A stretch of 64,000 nt of DNA from Cryptomeria japonica (GCF_030272615.1 NC_081412.1:477685657-477749656), one strand, 5' to 3'; shown: positions 10,550-23,128, counted from the stretch's first letter. Numbers and translations are program-made. Notes: generated from the sequence alone by a model not told the origin.

Positions 10550-13500
10550 ATAAAATTCATCATCGACAGTGGCATCCATTTAGTTGTAGCTTTCCCTATG
10601 TCTTCTCAAGACCCTGAGTTTGTCATGGCAGTTGCAAGTCACTTTGATTCAGTTAGCAAAAGTGTAAAAGATGAAACTAGAAATAAATTGATCAGGCTTG
10701 ATGAGGATTTCTTCGACACCATCTTCAAGTGTCCCAGCATTAAGAAATACTCAGACATCACTATTCAATCAACTCTGACCTACTATGATAAAAATTCTAA
10801 CAAGTGTAGGTGGAACATGAATGATAATTGATTGAAGACCCTGAGGCCTACCATTTCCACATGGACGGAGACTCTTCCAAGAAGTGACTTTATTGAAGAA
10901 GTCAATGATTTGATAACTCTCCTTAGTAGAGTGAAAGGACTTCCCACCTCCAACACTTTTTATAAATGGATGTATCAATACATCCATATTATTAGACAAA
11001 ATAAGGACAAGATATTCTAGGGAAAACAAATCAGTGATGCCATTTGTGAGCAACTTACCAAGGTGTCTACCACTCTCAAATTCTACATGACCTCCTATTT
11101 GGTATATGTTGTAGCTTCAATGAGACATTTTCTATTTCTATCCATAAAAAGTGATAGAAGGCAAGTTTCTATGCATGAATATTACTCACAATTGATATTG
11201 AAGAATAGTCTCAATCGTTTCTAGAGGGTAAATGATGCTCTCTGTGGATACTACGTGTGTATGTTGAATAAGAATTTGTACAATATACGAGTATTAGATC
11301 ATGCCTAGGAGGTGGTAAGTGAATATAGATGTATGTTCCTTAAATTCCCTACCTTCACATATCTCAGGGTTGGATGCTTCAATGGTGAGCCTTTCATGCT
11401 CCCAAGATATTCTTCAGACAAAATTGTTTTGATGGAGTTGGCTCATTGGATGGTGGTAGTCCATGAGGCCCAATCAGGTTCCCACAAAATAGGTTTGAAG
11501 TTTACTTTGACCATTGGTAGATATTCTATCAACTTAATCTTTAAAGCCAAAGAAATGGAGGAAGACATGAGAAGAGTTACCATGACATTTTTCAAAGAAA
11601 GGAAAGACTTTGACTACATGGTAATGAGAAATAAGTCAAAAAAATATTATATTCATGTTCATCGTATTGAATATGTTTGGGCTGATTGTAGGGCCAAGCA
11701 TGAAATAAGAAAACTTGATTATTGTCGATTGACAGTTGATCAAATCTTAGAGTTTGACCTTGTTGAAATCTCAAATGAGCTAGAAGAGGATGGTAATGTC
11801 TTGGACCTTACCTATGTTGATAAGGTCTCCTCTACTCCTTTACCTTTGATTCAATGGTCACAGAAATAATCAAATTCAATTAGAGACGGGTTTCAAACTA
11901 TTCTCACGAATACAAATACATGGCTTTCAAGCAAGGGAATTCAATTGAAACCTTTCTCATTTGGATCCGATGATGACACAGCTAGACCCGTTCCAAAAGG
12001 GGCAAAAATTAGAAGCAAGAACAAACAGGATCTTACCACTCTTGAAAAGGCTCCCAAATTGAATCTCACAGTTAGAACCAAAAAATCTCTAAGGAGAGCC
12101 ATCAACCTCTAATGTTCATGAGATACAAGAGTTTGAGGTACCAAATGAACAATTGGAAGATGAGCATCCTAATGAAGAACCTATTGATATTGACTAGCTA
12201 ATAATCAAGAAGGTGATCAAGAGCAAGAAGAATATGATGAAGATGGTTTGCCACAAGCAGATAAGTCTTTACCCCTGACATCCCTTTCTTCATCCATGAT
12301 GCAAGTCTACTAGTGAACTAGAGTCTTCAGTGGTCCCTTGTATTTCTCCTAGCAATTTTCTTCATGTCTCTTCTAATGGTGCTAATGAGTCTTCCTTGAT
12401 ACCCCCCATGATAATATTGATAATGTTTTCTCTGATTTTCCCAATTTTTCTGAGATATCTATTTCAATGTTAGATGACTTGATAATTTTATGACAAAGAG
12501 TTCTCCTAAGACAATTGATTCATCTCTTGAAAATCCTAGCAATGTTGTTAGTATGACCTCTCCTACTGTAACTACCACACTTCAAGATTCAATCAATCTT
12601 TCTCAAGATGTAGTGGCAAGTAAGGATGAAAATTCAGCTTTGCCACCGTGGTTATTTTCTAATGCTCCTAAAAGAAGGAAGAAGGTAGTGTCTCCTAATG
12701 ACTATGATTTAAGTAAACTTGTTTGTTAAACCCAAGACCACTAAGAAGGCTAAAACCTTATCAAGGATAAAGGTGGATAAATAAAGACTCCTCCAAATAT
12801 AGATATTGACAAAATCCAGGATTCATACTATGTCATCAAAAGGATTGAGTTGGGAAAGAAAACTCGTGATTTTATTGAGCAAGATGCTCAGTCAACTCTA
12901 GAGGCTCTAGTATTTATATATCATGAAGATAAGGAAAAAAAGTATCAACTCAAGGCATGAGTTGAGTGACTCACCTCAATACTCATCAAAGTGACCAAGT
13001 CCTTAGAAGTTATTGAACCAGTGAATTCATCACTAGATGAAAAATTTGCATGGAGAGTCGAGCAAGAAACGTCACATAGTAGAGCTATGGGAGAATAAAT
13101 GGATCGAATGCTAAGTCAAGGTACACAGCTCCTAAGTACAGCTTTCACCATTGTCAATAATCTTGATGTCGTAAAGACAAAAGTAGACAACACTATAGGA
13201 GATTTCTCCCAAGAACTTGAATCACAAGAGAAAGACTATGAGCCATGGTTGAAACTTGAAAATGTTGATCCAGATGATCTCATACAAAATGATGTTATTC
13301 CTTCACATTGTATGTATGTTGAACAACGAGAGGTGTTGGAACATCGAATGAACATTGTTAAGTGCTTAGTCAAGGAAAAGAGAAAAGACTAGAAAGAATG
13401 TGCTAACAAGAAGAAAGAAAATTTTATCAAAATTTTGATAAAAATTCTAAACTTTTGTGTGCTTTCCTTGATGAAAATAAAAAAGTTCTTGATATTGATG

Positions 13501-13757
13501 AGGTCATCAAAGAATCTAGCTTGCTTCTGACTACTGAAATTGATAGAGATGATTTTTCTTTGTCCTTGATTGGTAGAATGCTTGATCTTCAATTCATCTT
13601 GGATTTTCTAGATTTGCTTCTGAAGAAACATAAGAAGTGTTGCACTAACTTAGAAGATTCCATCACCAAGGTCAAGATCATCACCAGCCATATCCATGGA
13701 CCCAATGGAGTTAAAATGAAGAATGCCTTGCAGAAGTTTGAAGAGTTCCAGAAATGA
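10550..13757 (+). pseudogene. Unknown ORF of X, left copy
   Basis: A long frame begins near 10550, where the ATG seen in the right copy (34823) has become ATA; the first ATG is at 10598. It carries FDTIFKCPSIKKYSD, RSDFIEEVNDLITLLSRVK, SNTFYKWMYQYI, TFTYLRVGCFNGEPFMLPRY and SHKIGLKFTLTIG. An acidic Ser/Thr-rich middle and a helical C-terminus follow, and TGA 13755 is the end. Stops at 10829, 11018 and elsewhere and several frameshifts after 12070 disable it. This copy keeps about 1.0 kb (12603-13622) missing from the right copy. I recognise no known domain. The layout (globular N-terminus, acidic linker, helical C-terminus) is like the accessory ORFs of C1/C2 and A, without clear sequence match. 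Confidence 0.7.
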
Positions 13758-13775
13758 GATTCAGCTTGAGGAATA

Positions 13776-14865
13776 TGACACTTAGTCATTCCCATGTTTT
13801 TCATAGTGGCATTTTGTTATGTCAATCAACACCTCATGTGTCATTTTGTATATACTCATGTGCACATGTTGGGTGCACAAGTGCTAAGTCAAATCAAACT
13901 CTTCTTCTTCTAACTTAGTCTTATAATTAGCTATAGTTTCCTATTTTCATGCTACACCCCTCTTCTATATATATGAGGATTATTATTGTAATAAGGATCC
14001 TTTTTCCGTCATTGTTTATGCAACAAAACTCTACCAAAGTGAAGAGAAAATTGAGACTTGGTGTTCATTTTGTAAAATTTGCAATTTAATCAAAGAGAAG
14101 ATGAGTTTGGTATTCAAACTTTGTTTTTAGAGAAAACTTGTGTATGGTATGAATGTTCTTTCGTCATTTATGTATATTTTCTTAAAAGATTAAAATTAAG
14201 TATAGTTCTTGATGTTGGATATTGAAAAGTTATTTGAGTCACTTTGAAAATTCAAGAATCAGAAATTGGTTGAGAGGGTTGTTTAAATTATTTGATCTTT
14301 TACAAGTTATCTCTAAAGTTTGTATTAGAAAGATAAAAAAAGTAAAGTCTTTATGCTATATGATTTATCTAGTTAGAGTAGAAAATATTTCCATATATTT
14401 GTAACTCTTTGAGCTAACAATATATTTGAGTTATAGTGGTTAATAGGAATTAGGCATTCAATAGAATCTTTGAATTCTTGGTGTACACAAGTCTCGTCCC
14501 CACATCATTTTTCTAAAAAAGGGAAGTAACAGAAGTCTTTGTTCTTTCACAAACACTTTAATTCCTAGTTAGTTTAGTTTTCAATATTGTACTACAAGAT
14601 TAGAGTTGTTTTGGTTAAGGAAATCTATTATTAAAGAGAATTAGATATAACTGGTTCTGAAAAAAGAGGACTAAGTTCTTTCATCCTGGAATAGTGTAAA
14701 GTTAGCAGGTAGATAGAATAGAAAGTAATTGCAACAAAAAGGAGGAGTCTTCCCTTACAATTAGGAGGGATCATATCTTGCCTTCTCAAAGATATTATCT
14801 CATGTTTTTTCGTAAAAATCACATTTTAAGAACCTTCATCAGTTTACAAAATTTTCACCCAACTA
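13776..14865 (+). repeat. Left LTR of X (minimal, about 1.1 kb)
   Basis: The sequence begins just after purine-rich GCTTGAGGAA and ends CACCCAACTA. The right copy (37056-38160) begins TGAAACTTAG and ends CACCCAACA, so TG...CA termini are seen there and degraded here. Length fits ordinary gypsy LTRs. A TATA box is at 13975. A primer-binding site follows 5 bp after the end. If X instead has long LTRs, this is only their 3' part. Confidence 0.6.
13975..13988 (+). promoter_or_regulatory. TATA box of the X LTR
   Basis: CTATATATATGAGG precedes a stretch ATTATTATTG, and is conserved at 37244-37257 in the right copy. It would start transcription through the remaining LTR and into gag. Confidence 0.55.
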
Positions 14866-14870
14866 TTTTT

Positions 14871-14888
14871 TGGTGACTCTATCAGGGA
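14871..14888 (+). other. Primer-binding site of X (tRNA-Arg-like)
   Basis: TGGTGACTCTATCAGGGA lies five bases after the LTR end. It matches the TGGCGACTCTGCTGGGGA site used by several Tat/Ogre-type plant gypsy elements at 14 of 18 positions. The differences are all transitions. Confidence 0.6.
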
Positions 14889-15162
14889 TATATAACTAGT
14901 TTTTACTCTAGCCAATCAAAGCTACACTTGAGGCCACATAAATTAAGGTGTTGTTGATCCTATCTTTTAACTTCTTCAGAAGCACCATTTTGATTATTTA
15001 ATTGTGCATAAAATTTCTTCTCTTCATAGAATAAGGAGTTTTATACCTACAACTTAGAGATCTCCTATTCTAAGTGAAGCTTCAAGTGCACCATAGCCTT
15101 TGGTAATTCCACAAGTATAAAGGTTTGTAATTCCTCCATATCAACCTTTCCAACAGATAGCA

Positions 15163-15860
15163 ATGGCTACTCTAGGACCTTGGGGACAAAATTTTGGTCC
15201 TCTAAATTTGACTCTACCTCTTCATCCTCTTCCACAAGGTTCGAGGAAAAATATTCTAAAGATGGAAATTAACATTGGGATAAACATATTGCAGCTTTCC
15301 ATATTGCATGTGGGATTCTTGTAGTGGCATTTGAATATGTAGAAATATGTCTCTTTGTTCAAACTTTCAAGGTGTTGTTGCTGATTGGTTCTACCATTTG
15401 ACACCTCAAACAATTACTACCTGGGATGTTCTTGAGACTCAATTTGAAGCACTTTTTAAACTGGCAAAAGATGTGCATGCCCTTTTGGCCCAATTGACTT
15501 CTATGAGGAAAGAGCCACATGAGCCCGTGAAGGATTTTGTCAAAAAATTAAACAAGTTGAAAAATAGAATTCCTACTACTTCTCATCCAACTGAGGAAAA
15601 TTTGAAATGTTTCTTCGTAAATGCATAATTTTCTGAAGTCAGCTTCTTGCTAAGGAGAACACCTCCAATCGATATTTATGTGGCATAGTCTCAAGCTGTG
15701 GAGATTGAAGATCACTTAATCTTAGCTGGAAAGATTAAAAAATATCCAAACAAGGCTAAGGTAAGTTTATCTACCCCATAAGTCTCAAGTTCTTCTCCTA
15801 CAGGTACTACTGATTCCATGGTCCAGAGACTTGCAAATAAAATGCTTGCCTTGAAAAAGT
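15163..15860 (+). pseudogene. Gag of X (retrotransposon gag core)
   Basis: A start is likely at ATG 15163 (MATLGPWGQNFGP). After a frame change, the open stretch at 15347-15628 has the classic gypsy gag core LFVQTFQGVVADWFYHL...TWDVLETQFEALF. It is followed by LAQLTSMRKEPHEPVKDFVKK. The frame continues with stops (TAA 15626, TAG 15687 and others) to about 15860 (ALKK). The role would be capsid assembly around element RNA. No zinc knuckle is visible. Confidence 0.8.
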
Positions 15861-16994
15861 AAATCTCTTAGGCATCCTTCCCCCCTCCATACAAAGATGT
15901 TCCATGAAGAACCTACCCAAACAATGTTTCTAGCTATGCAGCAAGAAACCAGAATAAGCTCCCTCCTCCTCCTAAAATATTGGCTTTTGAAGCACCTCCT
16001 GTTAATGCTTCAGTGGGTTATTATGAGGAAGAGCATGGTGAAAACATTGTTGAAGATATTCCACTTGAAGATATTGTTAATTCCTTTTACAAGGAAGAAG
16101 GTGAATTTACTGGCGACTCTAATATCTGGTTTATGCAGTACCAGGAAGATGAAGAAGAATGTGGGAGTGAAGCATTTGCAGTCTTCACTCATTCACAAAC
16201 TCCTAACTAGTCTAATCAATAGCCTGGTGATAAATCCAAAACAAAATGTGCACCTTAGTTGCTCGTGACACTTGTAAAAAGAGGTACTCATTTACCTACT
16301 TTGCCTAAAGATCTTATTATAAGTAAACAAGTAAGCATACTTGACCCTTCTTCATCTAATATACCAAAGAATGTGTGGATCAATCTAAAACCCATAAGTG
16401 ATGTGTCTATCCCTTTTAATTTGCAATACCAACCTTTTGATATTATTGACCATGATAAGATAACTAAGATTCAAATGTCCAAAGTTGAGTATCTTAAGGA
16501 AAACCCTAACCAATTTGATATATTGGCTCAATTTGTCAAAGAAAAAGAAATTCCTCAAGTTCTTGTAGTCTCTTAGAACAGCTTAGTTGTAATCCCTTCC
16601 ACTGTGCCAGGTAGGATAGCACTTTTATACTTCCCTTCTCATCAATGGGTATAAACTTAGCAACTGTGCAATAAACTTCAGAGCTTCAAATAATGTAATG
16701 CCTTCTAAGGTAGCTAATTCCTCAAGTCTTACTCCTACCAAAACTTTTGGTAAAAAAAATTCATGGAAAACAAACAAGTACCCTTGATTGGCCAAATTGA
16801 GGATTCTTAGTTTTCTTTCACTACTTACCCAGACAAGAGGATCAAGATGACCATCTTGGTTGCTGATGTTCCAACCTCCTATGGTATGTTGTGGGGAAGA
16901 AATTTCTACAAAGATGTCAGAGGTGAGATTAATATGGATTGATCTAAAGCAAAAATTATTGTCAAAGGTGAGATGCAAAAATGACTTTCTGAAA
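15861..16994 (+). pseudogene. Gag-PR linker and degenerate aspartic protease of X
   Basis: Open pieces at 15980-16210 and 16259-16576 in one frame encode an acidic linker (YYEEEHGENIVEDIPLED, IWFMQYQEDEEECGSEAF) and a segment ending PQVLVVS. From about 16635 another frame gives a retropepsin-like sequence, LLINGYKLSNCAINFRASN followed by NVMPSKVA. The downstream flap part is NKQVPLIGQIEDS, MTILVADVP and SYGMLWGRNF. The expected D-S/T-G catalytic triad is replaced by N-F-R, so the protease is dead even apart from the stops. Confidence 0.65.
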
Positions 16995-16999
16995 ATGAA

Positions 17000-17854
17000 G
17001 TGAAGTATTCAATGGTCAAATCAGATGATCAGAAAGCTAAAAATTTATGCGATTCATCCGGTATGGGTACTTATTTCCTACAAGTAGTAGAAGAATCAAG
17101 TTCTTCAATTAGCTCTAGTGATGGCAGTTTCTCAATAGAAGATTTTATGTCTATTGCTTCTTCTATTGAAAATCTAAAGTTTATGTCAAAATCTTGTAAT
17201 GATGAAGCTTCCAGTTCACAACCTGTAGTTATAAACGGTGATAACTAGGTACGGCTAATGGAGTTTGATGGTAGTTGTACTTCTGATATCTTTGGTGTTG
17301 TGGTTGTTCTAATTTCTCCTCAAGGTGAGATATTTCCATTTTCTTTCAATCTCATATTCTCTAATACCAGTAATACTGTCGAATGCGAAGCTCTGTTGTT
17401 GGCTATGAATGTGGCTCGAAAGAAAGGTATCAAAAAATTCCATACCCATGGATATGTTGAGTTGGTGGTATGTCAAGTTAGAAATATTTACCAGACTAGA
17501 AATGACTGGTTGAAACATTACCAAAATTTAGTCTAGGATAATATTGAATGTTTCGATTCATTCAATATTTCTATGGTATCAAGGGAGTCTAACTCTAGAG
17601 CTGATTCTCTTGCTCAATCAGCAACTCTTTTAATTCCCCATAATGATTTCTCCCAAAATTTATATTATATTGAGTTGATTTGTAGGCCAAGTGTACTAGA
17701 TAATTGGGACCATTGGAAAAATTTTAATGATGCTAAACAAATTGTTAATTTCCTTGAAACTAGTGATAGTTTCAACAACTTGTACTTCGAAGGAAGTAAT
17801 TGCTCAGATTCAGTGGCTAGTGATGATTCCTCACATGATGAGGATTTCCTATAG
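17000..17854 (+). pseudogene. RNase H-like domain of X located ahead of RT
   Basis: A Ser-rich linker (17000-17248) leads to an RNase H fold at 17258-17640. Visible landmarks are MEFDGSCTS (first Asp), VVLISPQGEIFPFSF, NTVECEALLLAMNVARKKGI (Glu), FHTHGYVELVVCQV (the usual GDSELVV Asp is Tyr here), IYQTRN and RESNSRADSLAQ. This is the second, archaeal-like RNase H (aRH) of Tat-group gypsy elements, normally described after RT-RNase H. Here it stands before RT. The next part (PSVLDNWDHWKNF, acidic DDSSHDED tail) leads toward RT. Confidence 0.8.
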
Positions 17855-17869
17855 TTAAAGGGAAACAAG

Positions 17870-18373
17870 ATCTCAAAAGGTTTGGTGTCTTTATAGAATT
17901 TATTTGATAAATATGACTAGTACATCAAACAACAACAATAGGTGTCATCATATGATCCAATGGGATTTGAGAAATACAACATTGGATCAGAGAATGATCC
18001 AAAATATGTGAAAATTGGTAATGGTTGTATCACAACTGAAAGGTAGTCATTAATATAATTGCTACATCAATATGTTGACGTTCTATCATACTCTTACGAT
18101 GATCTAAAGTCTTTTAAGTCTATGGAAGTACAACATGATGTTCCACTTAAGTTTGGGACCATGCCTTTCAAGTAGAAGAAAAGGCATTATAATCCCAAGA
18201 TTTCGGGTACTATACTATCCTAAATTCAAACGATGTTGAATGCAAAAATAATATTTCCAATTCATCATTCAACTTGGATTGCTAATATAGTACCTGTAAG
18301 AAAGAAGAATGGAGAAATTCGTATTTGTGTGGATTTTCGTAATCTTAATCAGTATTCTTTAAAGGATAATTAT
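17870..18373 (+). pseudogene. RT of X, N-terminal part, cut by insert Z
   Basis: After several stops the frame reads KYVKIGNGC, VDVLSYSYDDLKSF, VQHDVPLKFGTMPF and then RT fingers HSTWIANIVPVRKKNGEIR, ICVDFRNLNQYSLKDNY. At 18374 unrelated AT-rich sequence begins. The same RT segment reappears at 30452 and continues through the active site, so this gene was split by Z with duplication of 87 bp. Confidence 0.85.
18287..18373 (+). repeat. 87-bp duplication flanking Z (left copy)
   Basis: Bases 18287-18373 and 30452-30538 agree at 83 of 87 positions; the four differences are transitions. Removing one copy plus the interval restores RT, so the duplication arose with the insertion. Confidence 0.85.
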
Positions 18374-19389
18374 TGCCCCTCCTTGAATCATCCTTTTGAG
18401 GAGTGATAAACACTTTTAGGTTTGTGTGTGTTTTGATATCTCTATCTCATTCTTATACTGATAGTCTCTTTCACATTAGTGGATTCATTATGATTTATGT
18501 GGATGAAATTATGCCCCAGAATAATATAATTATTAGACTTATGTGTAGTGATCTAGATGCACTCATTATTCATGTATTGATTATATTGCTTATGAGGATA
18601 TGAATACATCTTATTATTGCTAACTGCACTTTATGATTGCAAGGGACGAGATGATGCTTTGTTGATTACGATTGTCTTACTATTGTATTCATGATAGAGA
18701 TGATGTCATACCACTCATTACAAGCATGATATGACATTGTGATACTCTCTCACTTGCCTGACCTCACAGGTTTGAGTGTGCCTTAATCCCAATGGCAAGT
18801 TGATGGGAGATGGCATGAGTTCCCTATACACACTCTAGGCTTAAGTTGATACCCTTGTCAGTTAATGTCTTGGCTTGATTCATTGGTTTGTGTCATGTGG
18901 TATGTTGTTCAACCCTATGTCGGGGTGCCTTGTGAGTTTGCGATTATTTATTAATTAATAATTAATCAGTTTATATAGTTTATCTAGTATTAAATTAAAT
19001 CAATAGATGACATTAGTATTTTGATATTATTGTGTAATTTAATTATATAGGGTGATTATTTATTAATAATACTTTGTGGATCATAATATTTGGCATATAT
19101 AATTATGCATGAAAGACTATTTATTTATTATATTTTATATGTATGTGGGAGATATTAATGGTATTAAGTTTAAATTATAATATTCGAGCACTTATGATTA
19201 TGTATGAATTTGATTATTTATTTATTGGTTATTTGGAGTTGTGGAAATTAATTAATTAAATTATTACATATAGCTCATTGGTGTAAATTATTAAATAATG
19301 GTTGGTATGGATATAAATATATATTTTTGGGGAGCTAATAATAAATTAATAATTATTTGGTGGGATTATATTGGCTGAAGCATTTATAT

Positions 19390-19765
19390 TTATCTATACA
19401 CTTAATTATTTGTTTATTGTTTATTTATTTATTTATTATTTGAGCTTTGGATTTATTGGATTATTATTTATTGTTTAAATTATTGGTTGAGTATTTATGC
19501 TTGTTCGTACTTTTACTTATTTATTATCCATCTTGCTTATTTGTCTATTATTTATTATTTATTTGTTTATTTATTTATTCATTCATTTATTTGTTATTAT
19601 TTATGTACCTACCCCTTGTTATGGTTGGCCTTCTTGGGAGTTGTGATTATGAGGATATTATTATTTATTTGTTTATTTATTTATTTATATTATTTGTGAT
19701 TTTATATTTAATTGGATTATTTATTTTTATTGCCTTTATTTTATTTATTTATTTTTCTGCTCAGT
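19390..19765 (+). repeat. TTTATTTA-rich low-complexity tract
   Basis: Dense TTATTTATTTATT runs with interruptions. They produce two overlapping hydrophobic frames that should not be taken as genes. Confidence 0.8.
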
Positions 19766-20203
19766 AATATTGAGTCCATCAACACCTCCATCCAACCCAA
19801 TGTTTGTGTCCATGTTAAACAAACCCACCTAAAACAACAAAACAATAATGATAACCACTACAAAAAACTTTAGACACCTTTGTTTTGTTTTATTAGGCTT
19901 TGATTTATTATTATTGGTTATTATATTATGACATTCACTTGTTACTAATTGAGTAATTAAATATTATGTTTATATCTACCCTATTATTTTATTGGTTGAG
20001 ATTTGGGGGTAAGTAAATAATATTATTTTATTTTATTACCTCGATTTTGGAAAGGGGTTGGTATAGAAAATAGTTTATTGGAATATTTTGATTGGCTAGG
20101 ATTCTTCTATAGTTTTTGAATGAAATTTTTTTTATTGGGCTTTTGAGCATTTGTGTGTGTGTGCTTCTGGAGATTTTCTGCAACTTTTGGATTTTCAAAT
20201 TTC

Positions 20204-20383
20204 TTGGAGTTGGAATTGCTTGGTTGGATTGGATTTTGGAAAGCTTGTTGGTCTAGATTTTTGCTCTTCTACGTTTACATTACCATCACTCTACTTGAGT
20301 TGGAATTGCTTGGTTGGATTGGATTTTGGAAATCTTATTGGTCTGGATTTTTGCTCTTCTACAATTACATTACCATCACTCTT
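20204..20383 (+). repeat. 90-bp direct tandem duplication
   Basis: Two adjacent units, 20204-20293 and 20294-20383, share GAGTTGGAATTGCTTGGTTG and the end ACATTACCATCACTCT at an exact 90-bp offset, with a few substitutions. This creates two overlapping open frames at 20151-20422 with repeated peptides, which are not credible as genes. Confidence 0.9.
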
Positions 20384-21958
20384 CTTCTAGGTTGGAGATC
20401 TTTTTCCATTCTTGTATTTTGATTTTTGAAAAGACCTATTTTCTTCATGGCTGCTAAAAGATTGTCTATGGAGATTGGGAAACATAATTGAAGAAAGGTT
20501 ATTAATATTGAAATATATGTATTAAGATTGGGGAATTAAATATTTGTATGTTTTTTTAATTATTGTGTTGGGTATTGTCATGGGTTCTTTTTCTCATTTG
20601 GGAATAAATATTATGTCCTTTGGTTGATTGTTGAGATTCTTACTTGTTCCTTGTGATATATTCATTATTGTGTCTCTCCTAGATTGGTTTTGAGTCATAA
20701 TTTATGCCTTAATGAATCTTCTGAGTCAATTGTGAGTCTTTATTTCTATTTTTCTAAGTTCTTAGTCCTTGCCATAGATGTGTTGCTATATTGTGTGAAT
20801 GCGCTACTATGTTTTGCAGATGCGTTAATATGATTAGTGGATGCACTAAACTACTCTATATATGGGTCTTTGATCATTTGTCATTTTGGGATGCATTTCT
20901 TTGGATTTTGGCTTGTACCAAAGGCTTTTTGTGATTGTCTTGAGTTTTCTATGAGATGTTTATGGTTTAGTATCATTCATTTTATTGTTGATTTGTACTC
21001 CGGCAAGATGGTTGTGCCTTGTCATTGAGGTTTGTGCTTATATGTTGATTAGCTCCAGCAAGAAGGAGAATGCCTTGTTGTTGAGGTAGATTATATATGA
21101 GCCCTAGTGGGATGGATGTGCCTCACTATTCAGGATTGTATTTGTGTATTATTGAGTAAGATGGTGTATGCCTTACTCTTTCTTGTTGTTATACTTTTGA
21201 TGGTGGAGGCTCTTGTTTTAGCATGTTGGAATTATAGTTCATTGTTGTCCTTCATATTTGTATCCATGATATTGTGACTATGGATTTATTGTATTGGAGC
21301 CTTCATGATTTTATTGTAATGTTGATGTGGTTTATGTTTCACCCTAAGGTCTTGTTCCATGGTTAGGGAGAGTGGGCTCTTGCATGTGTAGGACCAGGGT
21401 CATGAGCAATAGACCTCTAGAAGGGGGTCTAGACCAGATGGAAGCACATGAAGAGTTTTCCTTTGCAATTGCAAGTGATAACTTTTAATAAATTGATTAG
21501 TGGGTTGGGTAATTAGGATTAACTTAATCAAGATAATGAATTTGAGTTGTATACCCTAATGGTGGGTCCCAAGAAGGTGGTTTTGGGATCTATGGTTGGG
21601 AAGACCGTTGAAGTGACAAATCAATCTCCCTTGTTTGGCTCCAAGGTTGAGATAGATTCCACATGAGGCTAGCATCTGATGACACTCTTTCTTTAATTGT
21701 ATCCGTGATCCTTATTCCTTGATTGTCGGTACACCTCTGGGAGTTTATTGATTTATGATTAGCCTTGTGATGCAATTTGGTTTATTGCTACTTGGTTGTT
21801 TATCATTTGTGGATGTCATGTTGAGTCCCTTAGTTGTTAGGTGTCAACCTAGGTCTAGAGTGTTAGTTCAAACCTTATGTCATCTCCTAGCACGGGGGGT
21901 GGTTCCTTATTGGTTCCACATCGTCGGGTGGTTTGATACCTTCTTCCATTGGAATGTT

Positions 21959-21963
21959 CTTCA
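21959..21963 (+). repeat. Target-site duplication of C2 (left)
   Basis: CTTCA directly before the 5' LTR equals CTTCA directly after the 3' LTR (29500-29504). This marks one complete integration event. Confidence 0.9.
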
Positions 21964-23126
21964 TGTTGGCATAAGACACTATTCTGGTGATGCTCTGGTG
22001 AAGATTGATTATGTCTGGTGTATGAGATTACTTAAGAGTTATTATTGATGGAAACTCAACCTATTGATCTTATCCGATATGGAGTTTGGGATATCCAGAT
22101 GTCTTGAGTAAGTTTTGGTATAAGTCTATCGGTGATACTCAGTGTATAATTTTGGTGAGAATTTCTTATTTCTCGTGATGTGTTTTTGGTTTCAGTGATC
22201 AAAGTTAAGTTGATTGAGTATGAGAAGCAGATTATCATGCAATTCTATCCTTTGGTGTTGTTTCTTAAGCATGTTAGAAGGTAGGGTATCTGATAGAGTA
22301 GTAAAATAGGATTATCTTCATTATTGGTGGTGTAACTTGTGGACCAGATTCTTTGAGGTGATTTCAGTCGATGTTGGTAAGTTCAAGCTAATTGGACTGA
22401 CTTATGGGAAGCGTGTGATGATATGTTTTGGATCTAAAATATGGTTTTATGGATATTTGAGTCGACTTGAAGCTACATGTTTCATATTTTGATATTTTGA
22501 GAAGTTGACTTGTGGGAAATCAATTTTGTTAGTGTGGATATATAAGATCAACATTGGATAATTTTTTTGTGTAATGATATGATATGTGAGTTGATATTGG
22601 GAGCGATTGAGCATAGTTTTATGTGTGCACCTTAAGTTTTGTTGATACGATAATCAGTATCAGAGTAGAACAGAGCAGTTTATCTAAACAACAATAGAGG
22701 ATCACTTTATGCCTAACTGGAACTATCATTTGCCATAATTAGATGCTTTTATTTAGTTTATTACTCATTGTAATCATTTTGTATTAGCTTGTAAGGCAGT
22801 AAGCCTTCCTCCGGGTTGTAGTACTTTTGTAATTGAACAGTGGGCTCTAGGCAGTGTGCCTGAATGCATGTGCATTCCCCTCATGTAATGTTTTTCTACT
22901 ACTAGCCATAGTATAATAAAATTGTGGGTTCAAATCCCATCGTGGTTTTTCCCTTTCTAGGTTTCCATGTAAAAATATTAGTGTTATGGTTATGTGCTTA
23001 TTTGCTTTGTGTTTCTACATTTCAGTTTCTTACTTGTGCATCTGGTGGATAAAGAATCAGGTTAACAAATTAGATAATTGCATAACACTTATTCACCCCC
23101 CCTCTCAGTGTTCATTGATTCCAATA
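21964..23126 (+). repeat. C2 5' LTR
   Basis: It starts TGTTGGCATAAG and ends GATTCCAATA; the 3' copy ends CCAACA, so the final CA has become TA here. A GGGTTCAAATCCCATCGTGG segment near 22927 resembles a tRNA B box and is kept in the 3' LTR. Confidence 0.92.
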
Positions 23127-23128
23127 AT

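Larger units (their letters stand above)
18374..21963. other. Left part of Z, non-coding
   Basis: No gene is supported in 3.6 kb. Contents are AT-rich sequence, the TTTATTTA tract, the 90-bp tandem duplication, and from about 20990 to 21180 a repeated phrase of the type GATGGTTGTGCCTTGTCATTGAGG. The hydrophobic open frame at 19447-19767 is only translated low-complexity DNA. Confidence 0.6.

Noticed and set aside
19447-19767. Long hydrophobic open frame suggesting a membrane protein
   Set aside because: It is translated TTTATTTA low-complexity DNA, also open in another frame, with no conserved residues.
20151-20422. Two overlapping frames with repeated LELLGWIGFWK-type peptides
   Set aside because: Explained by the 90-bp tandem duplication; both frames are open at once, as for non-coding repeats.
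22920-22960. tRNA gene
   Set aside because: Only a B-box-like segment is present; no cloverleaf, anticodon arm or A box was found, and it lies in an LTR.
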